A stretch of 64,000 nt of DNA from Ancistrus triradiatus (GCA_025084515.1 JAJAGP010002014.1:1-64000), one strand, 5' to 3'. Counted from the first letter of the stretch, positions 11,401 to 26,400 are shown. The notes: generated by a model from the letters alone, not told the origin. Numbers and translations: made by a program.

Positions 11401-14400
11401 TTTAATGACTGCATTCTGTTCTGTAAAACAGGACATTGAGCGTAATGGATGTCGACCAGACGTAGTCTTTTTATGCTTCTGTAATGTAAATATAAAGGGT
11501 ATTTTCACAAGAAAACAGTGTGCAAACGATACGTAGAAACAAAACATTTATACCCATGCTTATAGAAATGAACAGTAATTACAGAAAATACAGTAATGTA
11601 CACTTAATAATGTTCTGACAGACAGTATTACAAACAACACGGAAGATCAGCCAGATCAAACAGAGACTCGACGATTGAATATGAACCTGTTTATATACAG
11701 TAGTTATAGATTAGAGAGAATATACAGGTAGTTAAGGAGTACTACTTACAATAGGACAGGTACCTACACTTACAAACACCGTTTATAGCTTGGTACAAAT
11801 AAGCAGCAGAAAGTCATCCACACAAACACGAGGAACTTACACCAAAAGCTTCTAAACACATCAACCGAGTGAGAACAGTCCCTAGTCCAAACGTGGGCTA
11901 ACGAGCAAGCGACCTTTAAGGCCACCTCTGCTCGTGGAACTGCAGCGTTGGAGAGTGGGTAACATGGTTTGTACATACATAAACAATAATCATAGCAATC
12001 TGCTATAATTATTCAGTACAGTACTGTATACTGTAACATTATACATTTAGTCATATACAGTGGGGCAAAAAAGTATTTAGTCAGCCACTGATGGTGCAAG
12101 TTCTCCTACTTAGAAAGATGAGAGAGGTCTGTAATTTTCATCATAGGTACACTTCAACTATGAGAGACAAAATGTGTGAAAAAATCACACTGTAGGATTT
12201 TTAAAGAATTTAATTGTAAATCATGGTGGAAAATAAGTATTTGGTCAATAACAAAAGTTTTCAGCTCAGTACTTTGTAACATAACCTTTGTTGGCAATGA
12301 CAGAGGTTTCGAACATTTTCCTGTAAGTCTTCACCATGGTTGGCACACACTGTAGCTGGTATTTTGGCCCCAATTTCCCTCCATGCATATCTCCTCTAGA
12401 GCAGTGATGTTTTGGGGGCAACATGGACTTTCAACTCCCTCTACAAAATTTTCTATGGGGCTTGAGGTCTGGACCCCACTGGCTAGGCCACTCCAGGACC
12501 TTGAAAATGCTTTTTTTACGGAGGCCACTCCTTCGTTGCCCGAGGGGTGTGTTTTGGGATCATTCCATGCTGGATCATTGTCCATCTTCAATGCTCTTAC
12601 TGATGAAGGAGTTTTTTTTGGCTTAAAATCTCACGATACATGGCCCCGTTCATTCTTCCCTTCAACATGGATCAGTCGTCCTGTCCCCTCTGCAGAAAAA
12701 AACAGCTCCAAAGTATGATGTTTCCACCCCCATGCTTCACAGTAGGTATGGTGTTCTTGGTGATGCAAACTCAGCATTCTTCTTCCTCCAAAACACGACG
12801 AGTTGAGTTTTTTTTACCAAAAAGTCTATTTTGGTTTCATCTGACCACATGATATCTCCCAATCCTCTTCTGGATCATCCATATGCTCTCTGGCAAACTT
12901 CAGACGGGCCTGGGACATGTACTGGCTTAAGCAGGGGGGCACGCCTGGCACTGCAGCATCCGAGTCCCCTCTCGGCGTAGTGTGTGTGACTGGATGTTAG
13001 CCTTTGTTTTTTTTTACTTTGGTCCCAGCTCTCTGCAGGTCATTCATCAGGTCCCTCCGTATAGTTTTCTGGGATTTTTTTTTGCTCACCGTTCTCATGA
13101 TCATTTTCCCACAGGATGAGAATCTTGCGTGGAGCCCCAGATCGAGGGAGATTATCAATGGTCTTTGTATGTTCTTCCATTTTCTTACAATTGCTCCCAC
13201 AAAGCTTGATTTTTTTCACACCAACCTGCTTTGCCTATTGTACATTCACTTTTTCTTCCCAGCCTGCTGCAGGTTTTACAATTTTCTTCTTCCTGGTGTC
13301 CTTCGACAGCTTCTTTTTGGTCTTGGCCATGGTTGAGTTTGGAGTCCTGACTGTTTGAGGCTGTGGACAGGTGTCTTTTATTACAGATAACGAGGTCAAA
13401 CAGGTGCCATTAATACAGGTAACGAGTGGAGGACAGAAGAGCTTCCTAAAGAAGAAGTTACAGGTCTGTGTGAGAGCCAGACATTTTGTTTTTTTTTGTT
13501 TGTGGGTGACCAAATACTTATTTTTCCACCATGATTTACAATTAAATTCTTAAAAAATCCTACAAAGTGATTTCCTGGATTTTTTTCCCTCATTTTGTCT
13601 CTCATAGTTGAAGTGTAGCTATGATGAAAATTACAGACCTCTCTCATCTTTCTAAGTAGGAGAACTTGCACAATCTGTGGCTGACTAAATACTTTTTTGC
13701 CCCACTGTAGCAGACGCCCTTGCGGCTGATACAATCTTCTAATCCAAGAAGTTGTGGGCTAAAAGGGTTTTGCTCAAGACCTAACAGTGGCAGCTTGGGA
13801 GATTTTTGATTTGAACTCTGGACTTTCTGATCTAGTGTCCAGTACCTTAACCTCTAAGCCAAAACAGTCCCACAGTTGAGAAGCGCTGTACAATGTCTTT
13901 GCCGATTTGAGTCTGTTTTGAGGCCGCTATGTCCGGAGTTAAAAGACAAACATTTGTTTACTATTATAATTTATTATAATTTTAAATACCTTGGCCATTA
14001 AAGTAAATGGCGGTTGGTCATATATAACAACTATAACAATTTTAATGTCATCCATTTCTACCTCCAACAAGTCAGTTCATCAAATTTCCAAACACAAGGT
14101 CTATAAATAAATGGTTTTCCAACTTTGATTGAGAGCTTGGCTCACTCCTGACCTGAACTTTCAGAGATAGATTGGAATTTCAACAGTGAGCCAGGGCTTA
14201 TTGTCCAAAAAAAGCAGTCATGTTCCAAAATCTAATGGAACAAAATCTTTTCAGAAGAGTGAAGCCTGTTGTAGGAGCCAACGAGTTCAAACTTCATATT
14301 AATACCCATGTCTTTGGATTTACTTTGTGTTGGTTGTTTGTATAGTTAAAACACAGGTGAACACATTGAATTTTTTAGAGCTTTTGTGCTGTGAACCGGG

Positions 14401-17400
14401 TGCAGTACAGTGCTGCTGGTCAGGGCATCAAACTCGTCAGCTTACCATTAAGGAAACTGCTTTGGGCCAAAGTACCAGTGATGCTTTCAGTAAGTGTGAG
14501 GGCACACTATGCTGCACAAGCCTGATGGTTGGGGGCATGGTTGGCATATCTTAATGAAAGTCTCACACATCAGGGGCAGATGGTGTTTGTCTCATCAAAT
14601 CTGATCCAGGTCGGTAAACAGAAGTTATTTCTTCTTTTTGCATGGAGGGTAGACAGAGAGGCATACGTAGAGAGAGATTTTTTTTTTTTGCTTGTCTGAA
14701 TCTGTTTCTGTTACATCTGCAAATGAAGTGAAAACAAATATGAAGTGATTTAGTGAGGCCTGGTGTAGATTCTCTGAAACGATACAGGAGGAATAGAAAT
14801 CTATTACATTTATGTCATTTGGCAGACATCCTTATCCAGAGCAGCTTTTGATACAATCTTAACGTTCAAGCTCTTGTTTTTTAAGGGGCTTATTCAAGGA
14901 CCCAACAATGGCAGCGGTGGGATTTGAACCCTGGACCATCTGGTCCATAGTACCTTCACCACTAGAGTACCACAGTCTTCGTTGGGTGTTTGATAATGGT
15001 GGTAAAGAGTCAAAGTCATGCATAATGTAATGCATAAAATAATGAAAATAATAAAATAGTGAACTGTAGTCTCTGTAGGTTCTATCCTCCAATAGGTAAC
15101 AGTTTTGAGGGTAGGGGGAGTCCTCTGAGCTGGTCTTGGTAAAGATATGAAGCCTGGTACTGGAAGGACAGGTCAGAAAGAAAACAGAATATGTGGTTAG
15201 GGATGTTAAGAACACAGAGTCTCTAAACAGAACACAGTAGTACCAACTATAACAGCATAGCTAGAAAGGGGAGAACCAGAAGGTAAGCTCTGTCTCACAT
15301 ATCGGTCTATAATTGATTTGAGATCTGTCAAATGTGAAAGAGAGACCAAAGTCAAAGACAGAGTCCAAGTTATTTCTGTAGCACCTTTCACAATGGAGCA
15401 TTGTCTCAAAGCAGCTGTACAACCACTTCCAAACTGAGCAAGCCTGGGGTGACAGTGGCCAGGAAAAACTCCATAGACATTATAAGGAAGAAACCCTTGG
15501 AGGACCAAGATTCAAAAAGAGACCCAAACTCCTTGGGCAGCCTAGATTTTATATGTAAGGATGAAATAAAGTTATGTAATTAATACGTTTATTGTAATAG
15601 TTTAAAAAAACAGAAGCTAAAAATATATTAAAGGAGATAACATATGGAATAATACAATAATTATTAATAATAGTGAAAATAGATGTAAAAAATTTTATAA
15701 AATAATGTAAAAATGTGCATATAGGCATTATTCAGTCCAGTACACCGAGTCACTATAGGATCATGTGTCCATGACAGGAACCGGGGACCGGGTCGATCTG
15801 GATAGAAATGTTTCATCATAGAGATCAGGTGATCAGTCAGAGTTTCTGTTCTGGGTTGCAGTGCCTCATCCCTCTTTTTTAATTTGTAACCCTACATATA
15901 AATGTTGATCTGCTGCAGGTGACAGAATGATGGCATGAGCTGTGATCAAGAGTGCCATTCTGAGACCGTGTGGGATTTAATGATTAGCTGTAGAAAGACA
16001 GGGGAGGATGAAAGGCTTGCGCATTTCTGATGTACCTCTGTTTGAACTGCTAAACTGCGCAACAGCCAAAGGGACAAATGGCACAATTAAGTCTGCCTGC
16101 ATTTACACCTACCATGTACATCGTGACAAAAAAAACTTTGAAAATTAATTGAACTCTTTCAACTCCCAGGACTTTATTCTCATACAGTATTGTATGTAGT
16201 TATTACTGGACGTGTTTTAAGATAAAAAAGACACAGAGGTTGCTTGTGTTTAGGACCCTTTTTTCCAATCAATTATTACAGTTTCTAGATCTCTCTTATT
16301 TGTTACATTTCCCCCGTTCAGTCTGTTTCCTACTCGAATTCCTACAGGGATCACATTATGAAACTATTTCTAATTATGTTTGTGTCAGGTGGGGGTACGA
16401 CTGGTCTGCTCACTCTACCACAGCCTAAGGTCAGGACTTTGACTTGGCCATTCCAAAACATGAACTTTATTCTTCTTTAACCATTCTTTGGTAGAACGGC
16501 TTGTGTGCTTAGGGTCGTTGTCTTGCTGCATGACCCACCTTCTCTTGAGATTCAGTTCATGGACAGATGTCCTGACATTTTCCTTTAGAATTCTCTGATA
16601 TCATTCAGAAATCATTGTTCCATCAATGATGGCAAGCCGTCCTGGTCCAGATGCAGCAAAACAGGCCCAAACCATGATACTACTCTACCACCACCATGTT
16701 TCACAGATGGGATAAGGTTCTTATGCTGGAAATGCAGTGTTTTCCTTTCTCCAAACATAAAACGCTTTTTCTTTTAAAACCAAAAAGTTCTATTTTGGTC
16801 TCATCCGTCCACAAAACATTCTTCCAATAGCCTTCTGGCTCGTCCACGTGATCTTTAGCAAACTGCAGACGAGCAGCAATGTTTCTTTTTGGAGAGCAGT
16901 GGCTTTCTCCTTGCAGCCCTGCCCATGCACACCATTGTTGTTCAGTGTTCTTCTGATGGTGGACTCATGAACATTAACATGAGCCAATGTCAGAGAGGCC
17001 TTCAGTTGCTTAGAAGTTACCCTGGGGTCCTTTGTGACCTCGCCAACTATTTACACGCCTTGCTCTTGGAGTGATCTTTGTTTGGTCGACCACTCCTCCT
17101 GGGGAGGGTAACAATGGTCTTGGATTTCCTCCATTTGTACACAATCTGTCTGAGTGTGGATTGGTGGAGTCCAAACTCTTTAGAGATGGTTTTGTAACCT
17201 TTTCCAGCCAGATGAGCATCAACAACTCTTTTTCTGAGCTCCTCAGAAATCTCATTTGATCGTGCCATGATACACTTCCCACAAACATGTGTTGTGAAGA
17301 GCAGACTTTGATAGATCCCTGTTCTTTAAATAAAACAGGGTGCCCCACTCACACCTGATTGGCATCCCATTGATTGAAAACACCTGACTCTAATTTCACC

Positions 17401-20400
17401 TTCAAATTAACTGCTAATCCTAGAGGTTCACTTACTTTTGCCAACTCACTAATATGTAATACAGGATCATTTTCCTCAATAAATAAATGACCAAGTATAA
17501 TATTTTGGTGTCATTTGTTTAACTGGGTTCTCTTTATCTACTTTTAGGACTTGTGTGAAAATCTGATGATGTTTTAGGTCATATTTATGCAGAAATATCG
17601 AAAATTCTAAAGGGTTCACAAACTTTCAAGCACCACTGTATATGATATGTGTGTACTATAGATTGGCTGCCGCCTCACAGCTCGCGAGACTCGGGTTCTA
17701 GTCCCAGCCCGGCTGCTGCCTGTAGTTGGATTTCTGCAGTTATCCGATTTATTCCAGTGGTCAAGTAAACAGCATTTTTCTCAAATTGGATTAAGGCATA
17801 GAAATCTGATGGGGCTGTATTTTACCTCAGTAGTCAGATTTCTCAGTGCATGTCTACCCTTACTCTGTTTTCTTTGATCATTTTTCTCAGTCGACACATA
17901 CACGCACGGTTGCCAGGTCTGCTTATTCTAATAAACTTTGCTTGTTGTAATGTAACATGCTTGTAAACAGACCCTGTTTTCTGCCTCACCAATGGCTTTG
18001 GGTCTAGAGTAGCGCAAGCAGATCAGGGTGCCCCCATGTGACAGTTGGCCATAGCTGAATTACCGTTACATTTTATCAGAGTCCTCCTTCTCATGACTTC
18101 AGATCTTACGAATAATCTTTTGAATAAAACTCTCTCTTTTGATGATTCAACTCCTGACATATTCCGACATATCTCTAACCCCACAACAGGTGCTAATGCC
18201 AAGCTACGCTACCAGATCACCTCAGGGAACACGATGGGCACATTTGATGTTGAGCCAGAGGTTGGCACAATCTTTATTGCCCAGAGGCTGGATTATGAGC
18301 GGGTTCAGCGTTATGAGCTACGGCTGGTGGCGTCAGATGGGAAATGGGAGAACCAGACGGTGGTGGCTATCAACATTATTAACCGAAATGATGAAGCGCC
18401 GATCTTCAGCCAGACGGAGTACCATACCAGCGTGACAGAGGAACTGACCGAGCTGCCCGTTCTCGTGCTGGAGGTAAAAGGAAAAAGGTTTATATCGTGT
18501 TATCTTCATGCAATCAGACTTTAAATGAATATTCTATCAAATATGAACTGGGACTCTCTTTAGTGGTTTTGCAGGCGTTCAAATCAGATCTGGTCAGAAT
18601 CTACAGTTTACAGTCGGTATTCACAGGGACGAAAATCCCAAGAGGATGGGGGGCACATCACCCCCTTCGTGGGAGAAACAGAGAGTTATCCCCCAAATTA
18701 TATATAATTTTAATTATATATAGTAGTAGAAAATAGCATGGAAAGAAATTGTGCTACTTATAGATTTTATAACTGTACTTAAAGCTCTGCATTTACATTT
18801 ACAGCATTTAGCAGACGCCCTTATCTAGAGCGACTTACAATTGATACAGTCTTACAATCCAAGCATATGTGGGTTAAGGGCCTTGGTCAAGGGCCCAACA
18901 GTGGCAGCTTGGCAGATGTGGGATTTGAACCCTGGACCTTCTGGTCCAGAATCCAGTACCTTAACCGCTAGGCCACCACAGTCCCTAAATACGTTCTTGT
19001 AAAGCTAATGGAGCAGATTAGATGAGATCACGCCATAGTCATTGTACTTAAGAAAAAGAGTACGTCCATTTATAGGGTCCCACCTACTGGTCCTTCTTGG
19101 TATGACGAAAACCTTTATCCTCACATATACATTTAATACAGTAGTACTTTTGGTTGCACCTTTGGCATTTCTCTGGAGAAAATTTACTGTTTGTTGTCCT
19201 CGCCAACACTGAAATGAAACCTACACCCTTGGTTGTTCATTGTCCAGGTCTCAGCCACAGATCCAGATCAAGAGGCGGACCAGAGTGCGGTCCGATATTC
19301 GTTGCACGGACAGGGTGCTGGCAGCGAGTTCACTATAGAAGAGCTCAGTGGAAGAATTTACGCCCAAAAGCGCCTTGATCGGGAAGAACGCTCGGCCTGG
19401 CAGTTCCTGGTGTTGGCCACGGATGAAAACGGAGACGGTCTGACTGGCTTTGCTGATGTGATGGTAGAGGTGCGTGACATAAATGACAACGCTCCCCAAT
19501 TCCTGTGCGCTTCAGAGGGCTGCTTCATTGGTCACGTCCCCGAGAACTCTCCAGCTGACACCTCCATCATGGAGATGAGGGCCACCGACCTGGATGACCC
19601 AAAAGCCGGAAGGAATGCCGTTCTGACGTACAGGATCGTTCAGAACGTCCGTAACGAGATCAACCTGAACCTTTTCTCCATAAATCCCGCCACTGGCACC
19701 ATCTACACGGTGCTGCGTTCCCTGGACAGGGAGGTGGAGGACCGTTACTTGGTGGTTGTGGAGGCAAGGGATGGAGGAGGTCTGTCTGGGACCGGAACAG
19801 CCACTATTGTAGTTTCTGATGTGAATGATCACCCTCCGCTGTTCACACAGAAGATCTACATGGCCTCCATGGCAGAGGATCTGGATATCAACAGTGAAGT
19901 CCTGACGGTGGCTGCTACAGACGGGGACGATGGCGAAAACTCCGTGATGACCTTCAGCATCATCGGTGGAGATGAGGATCGCAAGTTCTTCATCGAGACG
20001 GACAAGGGGAACCGTCGCGGAGTCGTGCGACTGAAGAAGAAGATCGACTTCGAGAAGCCCCATGAGCGCACCTTCAATCTCACGGTCAAAGTGGAGGATG
20101 CAGACTTCTTCAGCCTGGCCTACTGCGTCATCCAAGTGGAAGACTCCAACGACCACGCGCCCGTCTTCTTCCCCCAGTTCTACAACGCAGGGTCCATGTT
20201 TGAGGACGTACCTGTCGGCACCATTGTGGCCCAAGTGACTGCCGTGGACCTGGACTCGGGGCAGAATGGAAAGTTCTCGTACAGTATCTCTCCGGAATCT
20301 GACCTCTTTCAGCAGTTTCTGGTGGATAAGAGTGGATGGGTGGTGGTTGCGGACTCTTTGGACAGAGAAAAGGTATCCCAGCACAGGCTGATCATCCTGG

Positions 20401-23400
20401 CCACAGACATGGGGAACCCAGCTCTGACCGGCTCGGCCATCGTGGTGGTGTCTGTACAGGACGTTAACGATAATGGACCTGAGTTTGAGGCTCCCTATGA
20501 GCCCATGGTTTGGGAGAACGCTGCCGCACCGCAGGTCGTCCATATGAACGACACTTCCGTTCTGCTCCATGCTGTAGACAGAGACAGCTCGGCTAACGGA
20601 GGACCTTTTTCCATCCGCTTGCTGGTTCTCACCTCAGATGTCACCAACTTTAACCTGACCGATCTGCGGAACGGAAGCGCCATGATAACTGCCCTTCGCT
20701 CCTTCGATCGGGAGCAGCAGAAACAGTATCTGCTCCCTATACTGATGATCGACAGCGGCTCTCCTCCCATGAGCTCCACTAGCACACTGACGGTCATCAT
20801 CGGGGATAAGAACGACCATCCACATGCACCTGGACACTCAGAGTACATAGTATTCAACTATGAAGGTACGTTCCTGTTCAGTGTTCATGCGTTGTCTTGT
20901 GGAATGCCTTGGAATTAACTCCACGCCTACCTAATCCAATTTGGGGTCGCGACCAGGCGCAAAGGTGGGAACCAACCCTAGACAGGGCACATGCTTTATT
21001 CTCAATATGCAGATAAAAAAAGAATGGTGCAGACAGAGGTACGCCTTGGAGGTCCGTAGTTGGGCTCAAAGGCACCAGCTGACTGACGTTGCAAGTTCAT
21101 CCTGGGGTTTGATCCCAGGTCCTCATGCACGCTAGGACACCTTAGACACATACATGTACATGTTGTCTCATTTGGCTACATTATACAACGATTGATGTAT
21201 TCAATAAAGAAATGGCTTTATGAAGGTTAGGTATTTATTGGTCTGGATATCCTGCTCTTTTTCAGCCTTTTCCTTGAAGTTGATTTGCTCTAAATAGTTT
21301 TTTTGTTTTCGCTTCAAATAAGAACTCACCACATAGCTCAAGCGTGCTACGCATTAATAGGCGCATGAACATGACTCATTTTAAAAGCTTTTGATTTCAT
21401 GCCTAACAGGATTACAGTGTCTGTTTTGCCTTTTGGAGAAATGGCAGTGCCGCGTGCTAATAGCGTTGGCCCTCTTACCACGCGTAATCGGGTCCACACG
21501 TGGCACTAAGATGAGCCGCTTTCTCACTTTAGGAGATCTTCTCTGCATACACAGCCTCGGGTAATGCCGCCGTCTGCCTGAGATTGCTCTATGATCATGG
21601 GGTTTCTGTTTGTTTCGCTGGGTTTATCGCAGGTACTCTTCCTACCACTGTACTTGGGCAAGTCCAGTCCCCTGACCTTGATGACTGGAGCGAGAAGGTC
21701 TACAGATTTGAAGACAAAACTCCCAGGTACTTTGAGCTCTTATTGAACTTATTGAACAGGCAAGGTGACGAGAACAAAGGCGAGCGAGACGAATATCAGA
21801 TCGTATTAACAGCGTGCTCTAGGCTTTGAACAGTGCTGATTATAAAACTGTCACACGACAGCCGACGACCCTAATGAGCAGCACATGAAATAGCTTGTGA
21901 CTTCGAAACGAAGTCAAACGCAGTCGTACCGTCTCCGAAAGCTTGATCGAAGCCCCGTCTCGTCTTACGGCCGGAGCCAGGCTCCTTGAGTTTGCCCTTG
22001 TTAATTAGAGTAATTACCACATTAATAGAGTGGCCATTTTTGCACACGGCCATGTGCCATGACTTTTGGCAGACTCGGCATCTCTTCAGCCTTGGCAGAG
22101 TTTCATTTGCTTACTTGACAGTTAATTACCTCATTTGGCAGCGCAGCTGAAGGTCACCGGCGACGTGGAACGCCACTGCCGTTACGTGAACATGATTGCA
22201 CCTTTTAAAATCTAATTTGAGCGGCAGCCAGCATGAGTTCGCCGACCTTGGTGCATGCTGTTCGGGGTGATAAACGGGGTGTAGTACACGCATCAGATTG
22301 AAGGTGCGAGTGTTGCTACAAGACGCATTTACTTACAGTGGTGCTTAAGTTTGTGAACTCTTTAAAATGTTTTATATTTCTGCATAAATATGACCTAAAA
22401 CATCATCGGATTTTCACACAAGTCCTAAAAGTAGATAAAGAGAACCCAGTTAAACAAATGAGACAAAAATATTATACTTGGTCATTTATTTATTGAGGAA
22501 AAAGATCCAATATTACATATTAGTGAGTGGCAAAAGTATGTGACCCTTTGCTTTCAGTATCTGGTGTGACCCCCCTGTGCAGCAATAACTGCAGCTAAAC
22601 GTTTCCTGTAGCTGTTGATCAGTCCTGCACACCGGCTTGGAGGAATTGTAGCCCTGCCTCCGTACAGAACAGCTTCAGGCTCTGGGATGTTGGTGGGTTT
22701 CCTCACATTAGCTTCTCACTTCAGGTCCTTCCCCTTCCACAACATTTCCATTGATTAAGTCAGGACTTTGACTTTGGCCATCCAAAACCTAACTTTATTC
22801 TTCTGTAAACCATTCTTTGGTGGAACGGCTTGGTCTTAGGGGCGTTGTCTTGCTGCATGACCCACCTGAAAAAAGCATGTTAATGATAAATTATAAAAAT
22901 ACAGGTTTGCAATAACAAAAGACCTACAGCTTACAAATGGTGCGACTCCTTTTACAGGCAGAACTCCGTAAGGTGGAAGCACTAGTAACACATAATTCAA
23001 GACATAGATGAAAAGAGGGTTGCCAGATCTCAACCACTTCAACCCAAACCATGGACCAGGCCAGACATGAACCAGGAGACACGGAACTGACAACTGGAGG
23101 AGGGCATGTAGTCTGAGTACCAGTATGAGGACTGGAACTGATGATGGAAGAACAATTTCCGTGAAGCTGGAACTGGTACTGGAAGAACAGAATATGTAGT
23201 CAGGGATGTTAAGAACACAGAGTCTACTAACAGGACGGATTTGTGCGAGTGTAGCATGAGACTCCGGCAGCACCAGCTATTACATGAGTCTGAGTTTGGC
23301 TGATGCAATGAGGTGATGTGAGAGAATCAGTTAAACCCAAGCCTCTGTATGAAGTGCTTAGTTATTATTATGTCTGGGCAAAGCAAGAACTCGTAACTCT

Positions 23401-26400
23401 CCATGTATCTCTCGGCCTCACAGGCAGTTCCTCCTGAACCAGAGCTCTGGGCAACTGAGTATAAAGAGCGGCACACCACCCGGGACATACAGGCTGCAGG
23501 TGCGAGTGGCTGATAAGAGCTGGCCTGATGTCACGTCTACAGTACAGATCACAGTCAGAGAGCTGGAGGAGGAGGCGCTGCTCAACGCCGGATCTCTACG
23601 AATCGCCAGTACGTGGTGACTCCTTACTGCTGCGCCTTTGATGCTGATGCAGTCGGTCCTTTGGAGTGGTCGTTTCTTTTAGGTTTTATTTTTAAGATGA
23701 ATTTTAGTTCTTTTTGATCAATTTCTAAAACTAGTTCTAAAACGTTTTGTATCTTATCTGAGCGTTACATTTAAGGTCATTGATCGGCTAAACAGAAAAC
23801 ATTTTATGTAGCTAAATGTAAAAATGGGTTTAGTACCCAGATTACTATTTAAATTCGTTACATTTTAGAATTTGTTTCAGAAAACTACGATGAAATTTGC
23901 TAGAATTTTCAAAGTATTTCGAATTATCCACGTTTTATATTAGTATATTAATTTATTTTAGTGGTCACTCAAGTGTTGCAGTCACTATCCAATACACCAG
24001 CCCATTGGCACAGGGACCCGGGTTCGAGACATGCTTGGCTCTGCCTGGGGGAGGGGAGGCCGATCAAGGGGGATCTTACCACAGTGCTGCAACAGCACCC
24101 CCTATTATACTGTTTATAAAATTACATTTTACTTTTGTCGTTTCACTTTTGTTCTGTTTAGTGAGCATTATTGCATGGTTCCTTTTTTGTGTATTTTAGC
24201 AAATTTTTGGTTTGTTTTATTGTACTTTATGTACTATATTGTACTAGTTAAAAGGCAGTTATTTATATTACTTAATTTTATTGTATTAGTTCTGGTAAAT
24301 TCTACTGTACTACTTTTTTACTATGTCACTTTTTTGGTTAATTTTATTATATAAAAACATTTATTATACCACTTTTTTCATTCTTTTTATTACGTAAAAA
24401 TGTATATCATTCATAATTTATATCAAACTTTTTAAAACGTTATTGGAATTTTTTTTCACTCTTGGTTAATTTAATTATATAAATACATTTTATTACATAA
24501 ATAAGTTTTGTTATACTTTTGTTTCATTTTTAATAATTTTTTGTTCATTGTTGTATACAAATTATTTTAGTATATTAGTTTTGGTTAATGCAATTAATTT
24601 CTTTGTTACTTAAAATTATCAATCTAAAAGTAATTAATTATCTTAGTTTTGGTTCATTTTAGTATATAAATTTACTTTAGCTTTCTAGCTTTAGTTTAGA
24701 TTTGGTGAATTTTGGTTTATCTGTTTGATAATGATGATTTTTTTCATATTAGATTTTGTTTATTTGAGTATAAGTATATTTTTGTTTTATAATGTTATTT
24801 AAGTTTTTAATTCACTGGTGCATTTATTTACTGGAGTTTTGGAGTTGAACTGTGTTGAACTTGGACTTTTTGTTTTATGTTAATGACCCTTGTTCAGATG
24901 TTTTTCAGTGGTTTGGAGTGAGTGTAGGTGAACACGATGTCAAACTGTGCACTGTGTGTGTGTGTGTGTTGTACAGATCTAACTTCGGAGGAACTGTTTC
25001 GGGTATCTGGTGGTGAGCAGAGCCTGTACCAGCGTCTGCAGCGTCTGCTTTCTGAGCTCCTGCAGACGGACCTGGAAAACGTGGACATCTTCAGTCTGGC
25101 TAACGGCAGCCACCAAATGACGCAGCACCTCAGCCTGTGGTTCTCTGCTCACGGCTCTCCATACTACAAACCTGAGAGACTGCACGGCAATGTGGCCATG
25201 CACAAGGCCAAGGTGTGACAGCACACACACAGACTGTGAGACACAAACACAGAGGGACACTAGTAGATGGAGTAGGGATGAGAGAGGGAAGAAGGTGAAG
25301 TTTGGAATGGACCATGAAAGCAGAATAAGGGAATGGAGGAGGGATAGATGGGGAATACAGGGTGGTGGAGGATAAGTGAAGTAGAGATGGAGGAAGGATG
25401 ATTGTGGGATGTAGGAATGGATTGATGGAGGGAATGGAGGAGGGACGATGGAGGGATACAGTAGGGACAAAGGAAGGATGGAGGACATTATTCAGAATAA
25501 AGGTGCAAAAAGAACAGATTAAAAATACATTTGAATTTATACTTTTGAGGAATCAAACATTTTTAGAAAGAAAAAATATTATGAAATATAAAAATGCATT
25601 GGAGGTTTAAAAAGTATCCAAAGTAAAAGCAATAGATTTAAAAGAGAAGTGAGAAATCATTTTAAAATGAAATGTAGATACTGGACTATCTGTACTAGAG
25701 GGGCACTGTGGTGCAGTGGTTAGTACTGTCACCTCACAGCTACGAGATCCTCGGTTCTATCTTGACCCAGCCGCCTTCTGTGTGGAGTTTGCATGTTCTC
25801 CCCGTGTCAGCATGGGTTTTCTCCGGGTAGAAGAGTAGGGTTACCCAGTGGGCATCAACCCCGTCACAATCCTCTGTAGGACCAATTCCTGCAAAGCAAG
25901 TGTACTTCTCAGTACTAAAACCCAAAAAGAACTTTACACAGATAACTGCAGGAACTCATCTGTGTTAGTTATAGGTCAGCGAACCCTTTGCTCACCAAGA
26001 GTGCACTCAACACTTGCACGACTCAAAGACAGGTCGTCTTCCACTCTAACTAAAGTACTGAAATTATCAGCAGATGAAGCACAGGGATACCCAGTGGGCC
26101 TAAACCTGCCTAAATGTAGGACCAAGTTCTACACAAACCCTGAGTTCATCAAGAGCACTCTCAACACTTGCACACCTCAGAGACAGGTCTTCTTCACGTC
26201 TTCTTCATTCTCCAAACTACAGTCAGCAGGAGATGGAGAGTAGGGTCATCCATTGAGCCTCGACCCCACCACAATCCTCCGTAAGACCAATGCCTACAAA
26301 GAAACTGTACTCATCAGCACTGGGACTGTGGTAGCCTAGCGGTTAAAGTACAGGACTATAGATCAGAAGGTCCGGAGTTCAATTCCCATCTCTGCCAGGC

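Noticed and set aside
19512..20570. 352-codon open frame on the minus strand
   Set aside because: It is the antisense of cadherin exon 6. The sense frame has clear EC repeats with calcium motifs, and the antisense has no recognisable domain.
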